Below are positions 15,020 to 22,703 of a stretch of 28,950 nucleotides of DNA, one piece after another. The stretch covers positions 1 through 28,950 of the IMG/VR virus record IMGVR_UViG_3300030329_002857; one strand, 5' to 3'. This stretch comes from a virus. How positions within the stretch are numbered: position 1 is the stretch's first letter; the number at the start of each line of letters is the position of its first letter. Below the pieces are notes generated by a model. That model did no database searches and had not been told where the DNA came from. It worked only from the letters and a program-made list of their open reading frames with translations. The position numbers were made by a program, and so were the translations under genes.

Positions 15020-17929
15020 TTATCTTCGAATATTTGAATAATTATAGGCATTAGATAAATCTAATACACTTGGTCTGTTAATATTGTAATTGCTTCTTCC
15101 CTGATTAACCCATTGAGCATAAGCTGCTGCAACTGCATCAGGATTCGCTGCTATAATTGGAGGCTTTGCTCCTCCAAATCCTATGTAATCAGTATATCCA
15201 TGAGGTAGGTTAGTATTTGGAATAGGTAATGGAGCCCTTATTGGAGGAACAGTTGCTCCTCCTACTCCCATATAAAGAGCATTAGCTCTTCTGTCAGCTT
15301 CTTCTCTTTGTGCTTTATCTCGTGCAAGTCTTTGTAATAAATATAATTGAGATTGATTTGGATTATTTACATCCCATGCCATCATAGGCTTTGGAGGGAC
15401 ATTTGGTATGTCAAACTTACTTTTTTGTAACATTGCAGGTGACATAGGGGCATTTGCTAAAGTAAGTGCTTTATCTGCTATCATTTGAGGATCATATCCT
15501 GCACTTATACCAATCTTTTGTTGAGTCTGATATGGAATAATATTTTCTCCTAAATATTTATTCCATTGTAATATTTGACCTTGTCCGGGAATTTCAGGTT
15601 CTTTAAATTCTTTAGCTTGTATTGGGGTAGGGGTTCCTCCTTTTCCTCCTAACCATGCTAAATATTCAGGAGATAATTCTCCTGATCCTGTTTTCCATTC
15701 TGTTGGACTTGTTGTATCAGAAACTTTAGGAGTTGGTTTAGGAGTTGGTTTAGGAGTTGGTTTAGGTATTACTTTAGGAGGTGGTTGACTAGGAGCACTT
15801 TCATCTGTCCATTTCTTCATTGGATCGCCCTGTCCTGTCTGAAGAACTTTTTTACTACCATCTGCTTCTATCAAATAAACTTCCATTATACTTCCGTCAG
15901 GAGCTCTTTTTACCATTGCAGATCCGTCTTTCCAAGATTCTCTTCTTGTCCCACCTTTTCCTGTAACTGTTGTTCCTGCTGTAGATTTTGCCTTACTAGG
16001 AACTATAGTAGCTATTGTTCCTGTTCCCTCGGGGTTTGGTTTATATTCAACAGTACTTCCGTCTGAGGCTGTAGTTGTTGTAGTCCCTGTTCCTGTAACT
16101 GCAGTATTTTCACCCATAGTGTCCATACTGATACTTTGCCCTATAGGAATATTTTGTACAGAAGGAGTAGATGTAGGTAGTTGCATAGGAGTCATTCCTT
16201 TAAAAGGACTTCCTGATCCTCCGTACATGAATGCCTGTGGCATACCACCTACAGTAGTAGGTCTAGTTGCTAGTGCCTGATTATATATATTTTGCAAATT
16301 CTGAAAAGCCGATTGCCTTAAAGGCATTGGTAACATCTGAGTTAATTGTTGTCTTAAAGCTAATTCTCTTTCACTTCCTGCATAAGGATTATCTTCTGTT
16401 CCTCCAATATAACTTGTATATATAGCTTTTTCAGCATCTGACAATTGGCTAGGGGAAATTCCACTAATTATTTTTTGTTTTACTGTTTCTATTGCTGCTA
16501 ATCCTCTCTGAAGATCTCCTCTCCAATCAGGTTGCATCCCTAGATATTGCTGAAATTCATGAGCTCCCGTTCCTCCCGGAATATTAGCAGGAGAAAATGC
16601 TCCCATTTGTGTAGCTAGGCTGTAAGCATTTTGTGCTAAACTTAATGGAGTTCTATATAAACCTCTCATTAAAGGGATATCACCCCCCGGCATTGCTGCA
16701 GGTAAGGCTTGTCTATATTCAGGTAAAGGAACTCTTGACAATGCCTGTTGTTGTAAAGATCCGGGCATCGGGATTCCGGGAGCTGCTAAGTTAGCTCCCA
16801 AGGGAGTGTCAGCCATTCCTGTTGCAGGTTGTCCATATCCTGCAATTGCTCCTGCTGCTCCTGTTTGTGGAGCTCCCGGAACAGACCATGCTCCTGTTGC
16901 AGGAAATGTTCCTGTGGGAAATTCATCAGTTGTTGGCTGACCAACACTTATATAATTCAAATATCCTGATTGAATCTCAGCTAAGGCTTCTCCTGTAAAT
17001 GGAACTGTTTCGCCTGAAGCTTTATGTATTAAATTTAATTCTTTAAGAAAGAACATATCTGTTCCACTAGAGCTTTTCTCGGAATCGTAACTAAAATCTA
17101 TTTCCCATTCATCAGGATTTAAATTTCTTTGTTTCATTAAATAATCTTTTAATAAAGGCTTACTTGTAAACATCCTAGTTTTTTCAGCATATTCTTTTTC
17201 AAATGCAGCCCTTCTAGAAGGATCTGCTTGAGCTATCCCTTCCAAGTCACTTATTGTTGAAGGGATATTAGGGTCAACCCTAGTTCCCTGTGTTCCTGAA
17301 AATGTAGGATCCCAAGTCTTTGCTTGTCCGGGGGGTATATTAGGAAAGTTCTTATTTGCTATATTAGCTTTTATTCCATCAGGTTTTGTATAATTGTCAG
17401 GTTCTAGTGCTCCTGCATATCTCCTAAGATTAGATATCCAACTAGATAAAGACTTTCCCCATTCAATTTCAGTATGTGAAGCTGTCTGTAAGTTTCCATT
17501 ATTATCTCTTAATAAATATGGATCTGATCCGTCAGATGGAATAGAAATAATAGCCATTCGGGGATTAGCCTCCCATTCAGTACTAGGTGTCCATTGCCTA
17601 GTTACAGGAGCTCTTGTCCATCCCATTTCTTGATAAGCCTGATCAGCTAAATTTTGTAGTATTCCTGAAAGTTCTCCGTGTCTATTATATTTTCCTTTTA
17701 AAAGAGCCTTTCTTGTATCGTCATCAACAGAGGCATCAAATTCTAAAGCTATTGGTAATGATTTGGTTGAGTTTGTATAATTTGAGATTAATGCAAGTAA
17801 TGTTCCTATAACAGGAACTGATCCCAATCCTCCTGTTATTAAGGCATTTCTTAAATCTTTATCTGCGAATCCATCCCATTCACCTAATCCTGATGGTTGA
17901 AGTTCTCTATGTTTTCCGGGGGGTGCCAT
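15020..17929 (-). CDS. Large Pro/Gly-rich virion-module protein with PTPK repeats (969 aa)
   Basis: This long low-complexity protein directly follows the portal gene. Residues about 28-50 form one hydrophobic helix (ALITGGLGSVPVIGTLLALI) that could insert in a membrane. Residues about 80-300 are more globular (EWEIDFSYDSEKSSSGTDMF). The middle is Gly/Pro/Ala/Thr-rich. Near residues 722-734 is a KPTPKPTPKPTPK repeat encoded by three exact 12-base copies. The C-terminal quarter has Gln/Asn-rich helices (QLYLLQRLARDKAQREEADR). No enzymatic motif is seen. Length, the single membrane-like helix and its place between portal and giant gene suggest an internal, ejected virion protein, but no homologous family is recognised. 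The start has AAAGGAG nine bases upstream. Confidence 0.55.
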   Translation of the reverse strand: MAPPGKHRELQPSGLGEWDGFADKDLRNALITGGLGSVPVIGTLLALISNYTNSTKSLPIALEFDASVDDDTRKALLKGKYNRHGELSGILQNLADQAYQEMGWTRAPVTRQWTPSTEWEANPRMAIISIPSDGSDPYLLRDNNGNLQTASHTEIEWGKSLSSWISNLRRYAGALEPDNYTKPDGIKANIANKNFPNIPPGQAKTWDPTFSGTQGTRVDPNIPSTISDLEGIAQADPSRRAAFEKEYAEKTRMFTSKPLLKDYLMKQRNLNPDEWEIDFSYDSEKSSSGTDMFFLKELNLIHKASGETVPFTGEALAEIQSGYLNYISVGQPTTDEFPTGTFPATGAWSVPGAPQTGAAGAIAGYGQPATGMADTPLGANLAAPGIPMPGSLQQQALSRVPLPEYRQALPAAMPGGDIPLMRGLYRTPLSLAQNAYSLATQMGAFSPANIPGGTGAHEFQQYLGMQPDWRGDLQRGLAAIETVKQKIISGISPSQLSDAEKAIYTSYIGGTEDNPYAGSERELALRQQLTQMLPMPLRQSAFQNLQNIYNQALATRPTTVGGMPQAFMYGGSGSPFKGMTPMQLPTSTPSVQNIPIGQSISMDTMGENTAVTGTGTTTTTASDGSTVEYKPNPEGTGTIATIVPSKAKSTAGTTVTGKGGTRRESWKDGSAMVKRAPDGSIMEVYLIEADGSKKVLQTGQGDPMKKWTDESAPSQPPPKVIPKPTPKPTPKPTPKVSDTTSPTEWKTGSGELSPEYLAWLGGKGGTPTPIQAKEFKEPEIPGQGQILQWNKYLGENIIPYQTQQKIGISAGYDPQMIADKALTLANAPMSPAMLQKSKFDIPNVPPKPMMAWDVNNPNQSQLYLLQRLARDKAQREEADRRANALYMGVGGATVPPIRAPLPIPNTNLPHGYTDYIGFGGAKPPIIAANPDAVAAAYAQWVNQGRSNYNINRPSVLDLSNAYNYSNIRR
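15729..15764. repeat. Three exact 12-bp tandem repeats
   Basis: GGAGTTGGTTTA is repeated three times without change (15729-15740, 15741-15752, 15753-15764). On the coding minus strand it gives the KPTP repeat of the 969-aa protein. Being an exact in-frame repeat, it could vary in copy number without breaking the gene. Confidence 0.9.
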
Positions 17930-17942
17930 ATTATATTCTCCT

Positions 17943-19760
17943 TTATCTTAATGCTTGTCTTCTAATTTGTTCTTCCTGACTCATGGCTCCGGGTCTTGGA
18001 GTCTGAGGTGCTACCATTCCCTGTGGTGGTGTTGGTGTGGGAGGTGGCCCTCCCATCATTGCATTAGGCATTACCCTTGGATCCATTCCTCTAGGTTGTT
18101 GTGGTTGCTGAGGTTGTGGAGGCTGAGCTGCCTGTTGTAACTGTTGCATTGATTGTATTCGTTTAGTCTGCTTTTCATTCATCATAGTAATAAGTTCACC
18201 ATAATAGAACTGAGCAAGGTCGGGTCTTCCCCTGTCTTCTGCTGATTGCAGTAAAGTCCAAAGTGCAGCTTCAGGTAATATCCTTTCTGCTGTCTGTTCT
18301 TTAATTGCATCATCAATCATATCTGTGTCCTGTAATCCAAGGATTTTATCTCTTATAAAGATATCAGGAAGTAATGGAGCTTCTCCATCTCTTGCTATCT
18401 GTGCCATGTTCATCTTTGTTAAATCATCCTGTGGTAGTTGCCCAACGAATGTTATCTGAATATCTCCTGCTCCTTTAATAGATGAAGGGGATATTTTCTC
18501 TTTAAAGTATTGTCTGTTCATATCCTGTCCTGACAACTCCATGCTGTCAAAAGATTCTGACATATACTGATCACATATAAGCATGCAGAAATCTGTATAG
18601 GCACTTTCAAGTGCTTCTATTCTAGGGGAGATGAGTGAATCAATTCCCTGTCTTAAAGTATTTATTGCAAAACCTGAGAGTTGAAACTGTATATCTCCAT
18701 AAAGTGTATGAGGTACGCCACCTCTCTGCATCTCTCCTGAGATCAATCCCATAAAGGATCCTGTTTCCCTAGCCACTTCCATTAAACCTAATGGCTCTAC
18801 ATTCTCTCCCTGTGCCAAGGATATTTCTGTACCTTCCTTATAAGGGTCTTCATCAAGTGTTTTCATTCCATCTCTTGATGTAATCTTTAATCCCTGCCTT
18901 CTTGCTCTTGAAGTTAATTCAAGCATGATAGACATTATCTGATTATTCTTTTCGTAGTTATCTCTGTTGTGTTTATAAACACTTTCTCCATAATCTGCAA
19001 TAGTATCATCTATAGGAGTTATGTCATTAAGTGCCTGAATCATAGGTGCAGATCCTACAGGCCCCAAAAATACAGGGACTCTGTCTGCTCCATGTGGGGT
19101 AGCTTTCTTTGCTACTCTTCCATTAGAAAGAACAACTGTATTTATTTCTTTATCATAGTAATCATATACATCTATCCAATCCTCATCATCATAATCTTCG
19201 TTTCTAGGGAGTCTTATATTATACTGACTCTCTACTAGGTCTTTGGATTTCTTAACTTTATAACAAGCCCACTCCAAGCCCTCACTACCGAGTGACCAAT
19301 AAGTGTGCATTGGATCCCACGGAGTAATATCTACATAAGTGGATTCATCTTTATCTTTAACTAATAATGCCCTGCCTGCATACCATCCTCTCAAAGCTAT
19401 ATACCAAGAGAGTTGATTTTTAATTGAAGGCATAGAATGCCGTTTAATTCTTTCATCAGCACTTCTTAATATACCTAAAAAGAATTTTTCTTTCTTATTA
19501 TTCTTTTCTCTGTCACCTTCTTTTTCAGATACATTGGGAATTCTGACTACCATTTCACTTCCTGTAACAAAGGAAATTATTTTATCTGCATAAGTTGAAG
19601 GTTCGTTTGATGTATAAGATTGGTAGCCGTCACCTGCATCATAAGGATCTAATCTATAAAGGGAATAATCCTTATCCATCCTGTTTCTTAAAGGTTCAGT
19701 AGCCTCGTAATGACTCTCTACCTTATCTATGATTTGTTCAGGTTTTATTCTTTTTGCCAA
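17943..19760 (-). CDS. Portal protein (605 aa)
   Basis: Position directly after the large terminase and a length of 605 residues fit a portal protein, the dodecameric ring through which DNA enters and leaves the head. Features include the N-terminal helical part (ESHYEATEPLRNRMDKDYSL), an RALLVKDKDE/VDITPWDP region common in portals at about residues 130-150, a long stem/clip helix region (DTIADYGESVYKHNRDNYEK) and a C-terminal crown. The last 80 residues are a Gln/Pro/Met-rich tail (QAAQPPQPQQPQQPRGMDPR) likely to be disordered. The frame starts at TTG (19760-19758), one base after the terminase stop TAA. No strong SD is seen, so translation is probably coupled to the terminase gene. No other family fits as well. 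Confidence 0.75.
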   Translation of the reverse strand: MAKRIKPEQIIDKVESHYEATEPLRNRMDKDYSLYRLDPYDAGDGYQSYTSNEPSTYADKIISFVTGSEMVVRIPNVSEKEGDREKNNKKEKFFLGILRSADERIKRHSMPSIKNQLSWYIALRGWYAGRALLVKDKDESTYVDITPWDPMHTYWSLGSEGLEWACYKVKKSKDLVESQYNIRLPRNEDYDDEDWIDVYDYYDKEINTVVLSNGRVAKKATPHGADRVPVFLGPVGSAPMIQALNDITPIDDTIADYGESVYKHNRDNYEKNNQIMSIMLELTSRARRQGLKITSRDGMKTLDEDPYKEGTEISLAQGENVEPLGLMEVARETGSFMGLISGEMQRGGVPHTLYGDIQFQLSGFAINTLRQGIDSLISPRIEALESAYTDFCMLICDQYMSESFDSMELSGQDMNRQYFKEKISPSSIKGAGDIQITFVGQLPQDDLTKMNMAQIARDGEAPLLPDIFIRDKILGLQDTDMIDDAIKEQTAERILPEAALWTLLQSAEDRGRPDLAQFYYGELITMMNEKQTKRIQSMQQLQQAAQPPQPQQPQQPRGMDPRVMPNAMMGGPPPTPTPPQGMVAPQTPRPGAMSQEEQIRRQALR

Positions 19761-19761
19761 G

Positions 19762-21102
19762 TTACCATCTCTTTACACGAATTGTACTTCTATTTTCAAT
19801 ATGAGCATAACCAAAATGATTAATCAAGCCATATATTACAGCTTTCACCCCATGATTATACTTATCTTCCGGCTGATTGCCAACTATATTTCCATCCCTA
19901 TCTACTTTCCACTTGTAAACTAAAGCCTGTCCATTAAATGGATTGGGTGCTGCACCAAATTCTGACAATATACCTTTACATTGCTGATTAATTATAAGTC
20001 TTGGCTCTCCATTTGGGGCAAGTTTTAACATAGATTTTAACTTCTCAGTACCATCATTTATCTTAACTTTTTCACTATCAAGGAATAATCCTGTTTCTTT
20101 TAACCACACTTCTGCAGGTGCAGCCATAGCCTGATGCTGATATCCTGCTACATCAATCACTCCAAACTGTACATCTTTCCACCATTCCCTGTTCTGACAG
20201 ATATTAATCATTTCTTCAGTTATTAAACTCTGTTCGTAAACTTCATCAATGATTCTAACCTGATCGTTGATGATCTGTATTGCCTCGATTGCATATCCTC
20301 CTGCATATCCCGGATCCATCCACAGGTGCACGGGTTCTTCAGGAACATAGACAGCTTGTTCTGATATGTGCTTGTCAGGTCTGAACTCTTGGAATACGAT
20401 TCCCATAGGAGGTGAAGGAATACCTTCAATCCTCTCCATAAAGAAAGCATCACTAGCCTCATTTTTAAGCTTTTGTATCTCAGGGTCATTCTTACCTCCC
20501 GGATATAAGTGTTTATTAGTATATGAAGGGAGAGAAAAAGATCTTTCATCTCCTTCCGAGTATTTCCATGATTGAAATAAAGAGGGGTACCACCCAAGTG
20601 ATCCTTCAAATGTACCTGCTAGGAACATCCATGCTCCTTTCGGGGCACATCTTCCTCTGATCCTGTAATAACTTTCTAAATCTAACTGACTAGCCTCACA
20701 TCCTATAATTCCATCAGGTGCCCTCATAGCAAGAGTACGGGGATCTTTAGCTGACTTAGTTTCTATTACAGTTCCATCAGCCAATTCTATTTTTCCGGGG
20801 TCTACTCTCTTTGAAGCCTTCTTTAAAAGGTTCAGTTTGGCAAAATCCTCTATTAAATATTCATATTCTGCTCTAGTTCTGCCGTAATCTGCAGCAACTA
20901 ACCAATATAATCCCTTTTCTTCTGTTTCAAATATCCTTTTTAGCAGAAATTTACTAGCAATCATGCTTTTTCCTGCCTGTTCTCCTCCTGCTACAAGGGT
21001 AAATCGTTTGTCTGAGTCTAATATTATTCTTTGTTCATCAGTAGGTTCAAACCCTACCTTCTCATAAAGGAAATCGGTTAATTCACTTGCTGTCTGAGTC
21101 AT
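19762..21102 (-). CDS. terL: Terminase large subunit (446 aa)
   Basis: The ATP-driven DNA-packaging motor. An N-terminal Q-like motif DEQRIIL (22-28) precedes a Walker A of the form GGEQAGKS (39-46). A Walker-B-like region is DGIIGCEASQLD with Glu136, and a coupling motif LAGTFEG is at 161-167. The C-terminal RNase-H-type nuclease shows WMDPGYAGG with Asp253, VIDVAGYQ with Asp307, and PEDKYNHGVKAVIYGL with Asp403, which together match the three metal-binding acids of terminase nucleases. Length is normal. It would cut concatemers and pump DNA through the portal. The ATG lies inside the end of the small-subunit gene (20-base overlap), with GAGG about ten bases upstream, so the two are translated together. 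High confidence. Confidence 0.9.
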   Translation of the reverse strand: MTQTASELTDFLYEKVGFEPTDEQRIILDSDKRFTLVAGGEQAGKSMIASKFLLKRIFETEEKGLYWLVAADYGRTRAEYEYLIEDFAKLNLLKKASKRVDPGKIELADGTVIETKSAKDPRTLAMRAPDGIIGCEASQLDLESYYRIRGRCAPKGAWMFLAGTFEGSLGWYPSLFQSWKYSEGDERSFSLPSYTNKHLYPGGKNDPEIQKLKNEASDAFFMERIEGIPSPPMGIVFQEFRPDKHISEQAVYVPEEPVHLWMDPGYAGGYAIEAIQIINDQVRIIDEVYEQSLITEEMINICQNREWWKDVQFGVIDVAGYQHQAMAAPAEVWLKETGLFLDSEKVKINDGTEKLKSMLKLAPNGEPRLIINQQCKGILSEFGAAPNPFNGQALVYKWKVDRDGNIVGNQPEDKYNHGVKAVIYGLINHFGYAHIENRSTIRVKRW

Positions 21103-21523
21103 TAATTATGTCCTCTGCCTGTTTAACTGCCTTAATTTTAGGAGCTTTAGGCTCTTTTTTCTTAGCCATCTTCCTAAATTCTGATATAAGCTGTCTAGAA
21201 TCATCACCTGTATTATCAGATTGCTTATATCTTTCAGGTAAATGGGCATTTAACATGGTAATTAACAATAATGGTCTAGAATAATCTCCACTTTCTAACA
21301 TCCTGTCTATTAAAGCAAAGGCTGTACTCTCTAAACTCTCTCCTATTGCTAACTTTGAATCATCAAAATTCTGTTTAAACTCAGAATCTTCCTTAAACCA
21401 ATCATATATAGTGGTTCTTCCTATTGCCATACCACTTACTGCAGAAGATATTGTTCTCCTCTTGTTATATTCCTTTAGAAATTTGGCCTTTAATTCCTTC
21501 TTATCTTTATCCGAATATGCCAT
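21083..21523 (-). CDS. terS: Terminase small subunit (146 aa)
   Basis: A small DNA-binding protein immediately upstream of, and overlapping, the large terminase gene. Residues about 18-45 form a helix-turn-helix (TISSAVSGMAIGRTTIYDWF followed by KEDSEFKQNF), the arrangement of terminase small subunits that recognise the packaging site. A central helix rich in Leu/Ile/Met (ALIDRMLESGDY, then LLLITMLNAHLPERYK) suits ring oligomerisation, and the acidic end DIINDSDSK may contact the large subunit. It is the first gene of the minus-strand operon, with an AGGAGGA site (21531-21537) and a near-consensus promoter just upstream. The packaging site itself is not identified but may lie nearby. Confidence 0.8.
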   Translation of the reverse strand: MAYSDKDKKELKAKFLKEYNKRRTISSAVSGMAIGRTTIYDWFKEDSEFKQNFDDSKLAIGESLESTAFALIDRMLESGDYSRPLLLITMLNAHLPERYKQSDNTGDDSRQLISEFRKMAKKKEPKAPKIKAVKQAEDIINDSDSK

Positions 21524-21546
21524 TGACCTGTCCTCCTACATAAAAT

Positions 21547-21576
21547 ATAATAACTGTGTTGGCTATACTTAGTCAA
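21547..21576 (-). promoter_or_regulatory. Promoter of the minus-strand packaging/virion operon
   Basis: On the minus strand TTGACT (21571-21576) and TATTAT (21547-21552) are 18 bases apart, each one mismatch from consensus. Transcription would begin about 16 bases upstream of the terminase small-subunit start, just before the AGGAGGA site. It is the only good promoter reading toward that operon in the control region. Confidence 0.5.
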
Positions 21577-21671
21577 CTCTTTCTCTCGTAGATAGGGGGG
21601 ATAAAAATATCTCCTTTGATGAATTGATTATAGAAAAACCCCCTATTTACTCCAATCTCCTTTTTTACTGC

Positions 21672-21701
21672 TTGACACCTTTTGCTATATAGCTATATAA
21701 T
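21672..21701 (+). promoter_or_regulatory. Consensus sigma70 promoter reading into plus-strand module
   Basis: TTGACA (21672-21677) and TATAAT (21696-21701) both match consensus exactly and are 18 bases apart. The transcript would start near 21708 and cross about 1 kb of non-coding sequence before the first gene at 22704. A palindrome overlaps the start point, so it is probably repressible. Confidence 0.65.
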
Positions 21702-21712
21702 CGCTATAGCGA
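21701..21712. promoter_or_regulatory. 12-bp palindrome at the promoter start point (operator candidate)
   Basis: TCGCTATAGCGA is perfectly self-complementary and covers the expected +1 of the consensus promoter. A dimeric repressor bound here would block initiation. Confidence 0.45.
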
Positions 21713-21733
21713 GAGAAGAATAATATAATTAGC

Positions 21734-21762
21734 TTTGCTCTCCCCCTAACAGGGAGAGCAAA
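21734..21762. terminator. 11-bp GC-rich hairpin, possible terminator or leader stem
   Basis: TTTGCTCTCCC (21734-21744) pairs perfectly with GGGAGAGCAAA (21752-21762) around a 7-base loop. It starts about 26 bases downstream of the expected +1. There is no clean T-run after it on the plus strand and only an AT-rich stretch on the minus strand, so it may be a leader stem rather than a terminator. Confidence 0.4.
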
Positions 21763-21827
21763 ATAGCTATATAATAGCTATACCCACTAGCAATGCAAGT
21801 TCACTTTTAATAAAAAAATCTGTCATA

Positions 21828-21866
21828 GGTATGTATAGCCCATATGTAGATTTTCTAAGACATACC
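21828..21866. repeat. 7-bp inverted repeat
   Basis: GGTATGT (21828-21834) is the exact complement of ACATACC (21860-21866), with 25 bases between. Confidence 0.4.
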
Positions 21867-21906
21867 CCCTTGCTTGTTGCTTATTTGTTTGTTACTTGAT
21901 TGATTG

Positions 21907-22020
21907 GATAGCTACACTACTTTACTTCCTTCATTGCTAGATAGCTACAGCACTTTGCACTATTTTTTATAGTGTTCTATTTGTATGTTATATACTTTAA
22001 TAGTATACAAACAGCTACAG
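21907..22020. repeat. AGCTACA direct repeats (iteron-like)
   Basis: GATAGCTACACTACTTT (21907-21923) and GATAGCTACAGCACTTT (21940-21956) match at 15 of 17 positions, with starts 33 bases apart. A shorter third copy, CAGCTACAG, lies at 22012-22020. The shared core AGCTA also appears in the 20-bp repeats upstream. Two small hairpin-forming stretches lie between: CACTAT/ATAGTG at 21958-21974 and TTTGTAT/ATACAAA at about 21980-22011. These resemble iterons or operator arrays, but function is unproven. Confidence 0.45.
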
Positions 22021-22033
22021 TCAAATAAACAAA

Positions 22034-22066
22034 GCAATTAATCTTCCAAGTATTCAGATTAATTGC
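22034..22066. repeat. Perfect 11-bp inverted repeat
   Basis: GCAATTAATCT (22034-22044) pairs exactly with AGATTAATTGC (22056-22066) around an 11-base loop. No T-run follows, so it is not a classic terminator. Confidence 0.6.
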
Positions 22067-22096
22067 TATATCGCTAAAGGATTCTTAAAGGTCAAT

Positions 22097-22143
22097 TTCC
22101 GCTTTTTGGGAATTTGAAGGCGTACCTATCGCAAAAAGCGGAA
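22097..22143. repeat. Perfect 12-bp inverted repeat
   Basis: TTCCGCTTTTTG (22097-22108) pairs exactly with CAAAAAGCGGAA (22132-22143) around a 23-base loop. It begins 31 bases after the preceding 11-bp hairpin. Confidence 0.6.
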
Positions 22144-22182
22144 CCAAAAACGATTGGATTCGCATCTTAAACAAAATGCCTG

Positions 22183-22283
22183 CGGCGGTTAATTTCCTAT
22201 GGGAAATGAATTATTGTTCGCTAAATTGCTGATGTTCCTCAGCCCTTCGGGCTCCTATAGAGCAGTCCGCCCACATTCGTGGG
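22183..22283 (+). ncRNA. Possible multi-stem structured RNA
   Basis: GGCGG near 22184 can close with CCGCC near 22268. Inside are ATTTCC/GGAAAT (about 22192-22207), GCTGA/TCAGC (22228-22243) competing with AGCCC/GGGCT (22241-22253), and GCTC/GAGC. Directly after is CCCAC/GTGGG around ATTC (22270-22283). Several short GC stems in an AT-rich, gene-free stretch suggest a folded RNA, but no known class is recognised and the stems are short. Confidence 0.3.
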
Positions 22284-22322
22284 TCGTATCATAGCATCTG
22301 AAAAATAAAATCGCAACAGTTT

Positions 22323-22343
22323 CCCCCCGAGAACCCCCCGAGA
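22323..22343. repeat. Two copies of CCCCCCGAGA
   Basis: The 10-mer CCCCCCGAGA occurs at 22323-22332 and 22334-22343, one base apart. It starts the C-run-rich part of the control region. Confidence 0.7.
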
Positions 22344-22363
22344 GATAAAAAGCACATCTTCAC

Positions 22364-22396
22364 GTCGGGTTTATCCTGCTGACAGGATTCCCCGAC
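22364..22396. repeat. Two-tier hairpin
   Basis: An outer stem GTCGGG (22364-22369) with CCCGAC (22391-22396) encloses an inner stem ATCCTG (22373-22378) with CAGGAT (22383-22388) around the loop CTGA. A T-run (TTTTT) lies about 14 bases further on, so a weak plus-strand terminator is possible. Confidence 0.45.
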
Positions 22397-22421
22397 ATGA
22401 AATGAGCAATTTTTACTCTTA

Positions 22422-22600
22422 CCACTTTATGCAATTTTATTTTGTCAGACCGAAAATCGATTGGGGTCTTTTGGCAAAACATATGGTAAAGTGGAATGAC
22501 TTATTTGCCAAAAGTGGCACCCCCACCAAGACCCCAACAATCTCCCCAAGTGCCATCTGCCGAACTATGTGAAGGCTAAACTCAATATGCTATCGGCAGA
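22422..22600. repeat. Interleaved inverted repeats with alternative pairings
   Basis: CCACTTTA (22422-22429) complements TAAAGTGG (22487-22494). CTTTTGGCAAA (22468-22478) complements TTTGCCAAAAG (22504-22514). These two pairs interlock, as in a pseudoknot. GGGGTCTT (22463-22470) also complements AAGACCCC (22528-22535), competing with the second pair. Further on TGGCAC (22515-22520) complements GTGCCA (22550-22555), and TCTGCCGA (22556-22563) complements TCGGCAGA (22593-22600). Confidence 0.55.
22532..22547 (+). repeat. 16-bp repeat CCCCAACAATCTCCCC, copy 1
   Basis: This sequence recurs exactly at 24108-24123. Both copies are on the plus strand, in the two largest non-coding gaps. Confidence 0.8.
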
Positions 22601-22644
22601 CCCATCCTATCGATTCCCCACTCCCCAACGTTTTCCCCCCTTCT

Positions 22645-22653
22645 TGCTATATT
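22645..22653 (+). promoter_or_regulatory. Candidate extended -10 promoter before first plus-strand gene
   Basis: TGCTATATT fits the extended -10 form TGnTATAAT with one mismatch. No -35 is seen. It would give a leader of about 45 AT-rich bases before the ATG at 22704, a simpler start than the consensus promoter 1 kb upstream. Confidence 0.25.
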
Positions 22654-22703
22654 AAAATTAAGTTTTTTATTTATTTTATTTATATTAAATTAAGGAGTTA
22701 ATT

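Larger units (their letters stand above)
21689..21782. repeat. 20-bp direct repeat flanking a hairpin
   Basis: The 20-mer ATAGCTATATAATCGCTATA at 21689-21708 recurs at 21763-21782 with one change (A for C at position 14). The first copy includes the -10 box of the promoter. The second has an equivalent TATAAT (21770-21775) but no recognisable -35. The 11-bp hairpin at 21734-21762 lies between them. Confidence 0.8.
21524..22703. other. Divergent non-coding control region, candidate origin
   Basis: These 1180 bases lie between the start of the minus-strand virion operon and the first plus-strand gene. No SD-supported frame of useful length is present on either strand. The region holds opposing promoters at its left end, ATAGCTA-type repeats, at least eight perfect inverted repeats of 6-12 bp, clustered C-runs on the plus strand (22323-22640) and an AT-rich flank (22650-22700). 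Such a mix is typical of phage control regions and of replication origins. No gene for a replication initiator is in the window, so the origin call is inference. Confidence 0.5.

Noticed and set aside
22483-22572. 29-codon frame in the control region
   Set aside because: No SD and it lies across interleaved inverted repeats.
21524-22703. tRNA or tmRNA gene in the control region
   Set aside because: No acceptor/T-arm combination or CCA-like end could be built from the stems seen.
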